From Apostichopus californicus (taxonomy: Eukaryota; Echinodermata; Holothuroidea; Aspidochirotida; Stichopodidae): a DNA stretch of 21,542 bases. The first letter of the stretch is position 1, and every line of letters starts with the position of its first letter. The stretch is taken from the NCBI GenBank assembly GCA_020650975.1, contig JAIPMN010007709.1:1-21542 (forward strand), read 5' to 3'. The position numbers and the translations under genes were made by a program. The notes under the pieces were generated by a model. The model had not been told where the DNA came from and did not search any database. It saw only the letters and a list, made by a program, of their open reading frames with translations. Of this stretch, positions 19,500 through 21,542 are shown one piece after another.

Positions 19500-20690
19500 C
19501 TTATCAAATAAGGGCTGATATCCATTTTAGAAAATTTTACTGCAACAGCCAACTTCTCTTCCCCCCCCCCCCCCCCCCTACATTTTATGTTTGGTTTTAG
19601 CACTGAACAATGCAGAAGTTCCTCTTTCTCCATAAATAAAATTCAATATGTTACATAACTGATTTCATTTCATAAACTACAACATTTTTTTTTCTTAAGA
19701 GCACACCTGTAGAATTAGCTACGAACCTTCAACACTAATTTACTGTAAGAATGATTACAGAAACATTTGTCGTTACTTAAAAAAAAAACTAAAAGAAAAC
19801 TGGATGAGGTGTCCTCATATTGCTAATGAAATACAAGAAACCTATTTTTTTTAAAGTTGTTCCGATAGTGGTGTGTAGCAATTTCACATGTTACCTTAAT
19901 TTTATGTTCTGTTACATGGAATGATACACACAACTTTTAGTCTAGGCCTACACAAACAACCTTAACAAAAACAGCTATTAAACTTGCTATACAGAAGCAT
20001 CAATTTTGCATTCTATAGTACATTCATGAAATATTTCATCTACTTAGCAGAATTATACAACAAAATTTGAGACATACACAAAGTTAGGGAAAATTATCCT
20101 TGCTTACTTTACATTGATTGGACCTTTGTGAGTAATTTAACTACCTCATTCTGGCAAAGTCTGATCAACTAAACCACACATAAAAATCAGTGGGAATCGC
20201 TGCAATGCTGGGGCTCTTACCATATAGCACCGTACAGTAGCACTTTCTCGAAATTGTCATTAAATGGTACTAGCGTGTCCACTCCCACATCATATAAGAT
20301 GCATAATAAATGAAAAGATCAAATCACAACAGCCTGGGCCAATTCACCTATTTCCATATTCACTCCTGAATTTACAATCTTAACATTAATTGCTACATTC
20401 CCCTCCTTGAGAAACCAAGACAGTTCAACATGGCTTTCGGATTGTCAATGGGGCAGTGGGAAATTTGAGAGCATAGTGGGTATAGGCCCAACATGTCAAA
20501 CAGTCAAAGGACACAGTCCTGTATTATCAAATTGTCATTGCCAGAATATTAACTATAAGAGAGAGCAACCTTACTTGATAAATTCTCCATCAAGAGCTAA
20601 TCCTGGGATGCAACACTGTAGCAACAAACATGTCTTTGTTAAAGGGAGACTCAACTAGTACAAATGTGCCTAACACTCTTAGCCCCGGCT
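19500..20690. other. Unassigned intergenic or intronic DNA
   Basis: AT-rich, with a run of 18 C at 19561-19578 and T/A runs near 19686 and 19780. No exon or repeat family was recognised. The ORF at 20407-20658 has no recognised features. Confidence 0.55.
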
Positions 20691-21542
20691 GCACTGCTTT
20701 GTATGTGCCAGATGCCAGACTTGAACCCTGTGGGCGGAGCTTCGGGATCTGTGCATGTAAATCAGGTTCTGTAAGCTAATACTCTAATTTCATTGGTTCG
20801 TACTGGTCATGTGGGTCCTATATTCACACCCAGATTTCCAAAATGGCTTCCCTTGAACCGATACAATATCTACAAACTAACGATCAAACTTTGCGTAAAA
20901 ACTTTTTCAGGAAACATTTGACACAACCGCCGCGGAGATACATGATCTAACAGCGGCATTTAGAATATTTTCAACATAACATGAAAAAAAGTTATTGACG
21001 GAGTGATACGTACGTAGCTTCGTTTGCTACAACCATCTCCCAACGTTCAATCCCACGTTAGTATCGTCGTATTTACATATTGTGTTTACGAGCCATATAG
21101 AAACGTACGAACGTTAGTACGTACATTACATACTGTGAAAGAAGACAAAACAACGCGCAGCACTACGTAATTGTTATGCGTGTCTAAAATGCGCGGTTGA
21201 CCCGGTCTGGACCCGGTTTGGGACCCGGGAACCCGCTAAACTGTTAAAAAAGTTACTTACCAACAATTAGCAGAACTTAGTAGGCGGAATTAATCCAATG
21301 TCAATACAGAATGACTTCTTTGATTTTAGACGAGTTGCCCATTCCCAACCAAACCAAGATGGCGACTGAAATGTAACAGCAAAGAAGCTGAGGGGTACTG
21401 ACAAATGGTAGGCGGAGTCAATGAGCTAAAATATTACGTCACGAGAATTGACGAATCACGTTTGTTTTTCCAACGTGACCAACGAAGTTACTACTTGCAG
21501 CAAGTTTAAGAATATATGGGGTACCGGTATATCATTTGTTGA
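20690..21542. promoter_or_regulatory. Promoter-like region
   Basis: Richer in CpG than the flanks. Seen: a GC box GGGCGGAG (20732-20739), CCAAT in inverse form ATTGG (20792-20796), YY1-like AAATGGC (20841-20847) and AAGATGGCG (21357-21365), a CRE-like TTACGTCA (21434-21441), three GACCCGG words at 21199-21228, and several ACGTACG words at 20980-21125. Known: YY1 sites of this form sit at the start sites of many broadly expressed animal genes. Direction is undecided. Both YY1-like sites read on the plus strand, but a strong donor at 21260 points to minus-strand transcription. Confidence 0.4.
21261..21400 (-). other. Candidate non-coding first exon with strong donor
   Basis: On the minus strand AATTGTTG is followed by GTAAGTAAC (donor G at 21260). 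This is a near-consensus splice donor directly downstream of promoter-like DNA. The start at about 21400 is a guess. Inside, a 13-codon reading frame beginning MGNSSKIKEV (21342-21301) ends at a stop before the donor, so it would be an upstream ORF. It could be an alternative first exon of DLG or belong to another minus-strand gene. No splice partner was identified. Confidence 0.3.

Noticed and set aside
20843-20950. A 35-codon plus-strand frame starting MASLEPIQYL next to a YY1-like site
   Set aside because: Too short, no recognised similarity and no clear donor before the stop. Kept only as a note within the promoter-like region.

Overview
The window is animal (metazoan) genomic DNA. It is AT-rich, has long introns with GT/AG junctions, poly-A/T and poly-C/G tracts, microsatellites and a two-base N gap at 7042-7043, and shows no bacterial gene layout. 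The one conserved gene is a discs-large (DLG/SAP97/PSD-95 type) MAGUK scaffold on the minus strand, so it reads from high to low coordinates. The exon peptides resemble bilaterian DLG1 closely. I lean towards a marine invertebrate deuterostome, perhaps an echinoderm, but only tentatively.

DLG, minus strand, 12825 down to 503: ten coding exons can be placed. Each has an AG acceptor and a GT donor, and reading phase is continuous across all nine joins (1379 coding nt, about 459 complete codons). In transcript order they encode: second half of PDZ1 (12825-12723); start of PDZ2 (10403-10194); end of PDZ2 plus Pro-rich linker (9136-8932); more linker (8386-8236); PDZ3 first half (7961-7805); PDZ3 second half (6754-6652); PDZ3-SH3 linker (3339-3228); SH3 (2789-2613); basic HOOK start (1899-1836); and a Lys-rich cassette resembling the vertebrate DLG1 I2 insert (599-503). 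The guanylate-kinase domain lies beyond the left edge. The first half of PDZ1 and the L27 region were not found and are probably beyond the right edge, or I missed a diverged exon.

Introns: 1-488 is a 74-77 bp minisatellite abutting the last donor. 3297-3693 is a tandem triplication of about 130 bp that copied the 5' part of the linker exon together with its acceptor. 6143-6577 is a 435 bp MITE-like element with inverted ends and a 6 bp target duplication. 13621-13920 is an AT array framed by 30 bp direct repeats.

17315-19499 (plus strand, antisense to DLG): this is the most unusual object. It is a roughly 2.2 kb DNA-transposon derivative with matching 11 bp inverted termini. It carries eight identical copies of GTAACGTGAGTCAC, all in one orientation, in two clusters. 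These flank a broken protein-coding remnant that has recognisable N- and C-terminal pieces of an uncharacterised transposon-like protein family but no middle.

20690-21542 has promoter-like sequence (GC box, CCAAT, CRE-like site, two YY1-like sites) and a strong minus-strand splice donor at 21260. It may be an alternative first exon of DLG or of another gene. This is inference only.
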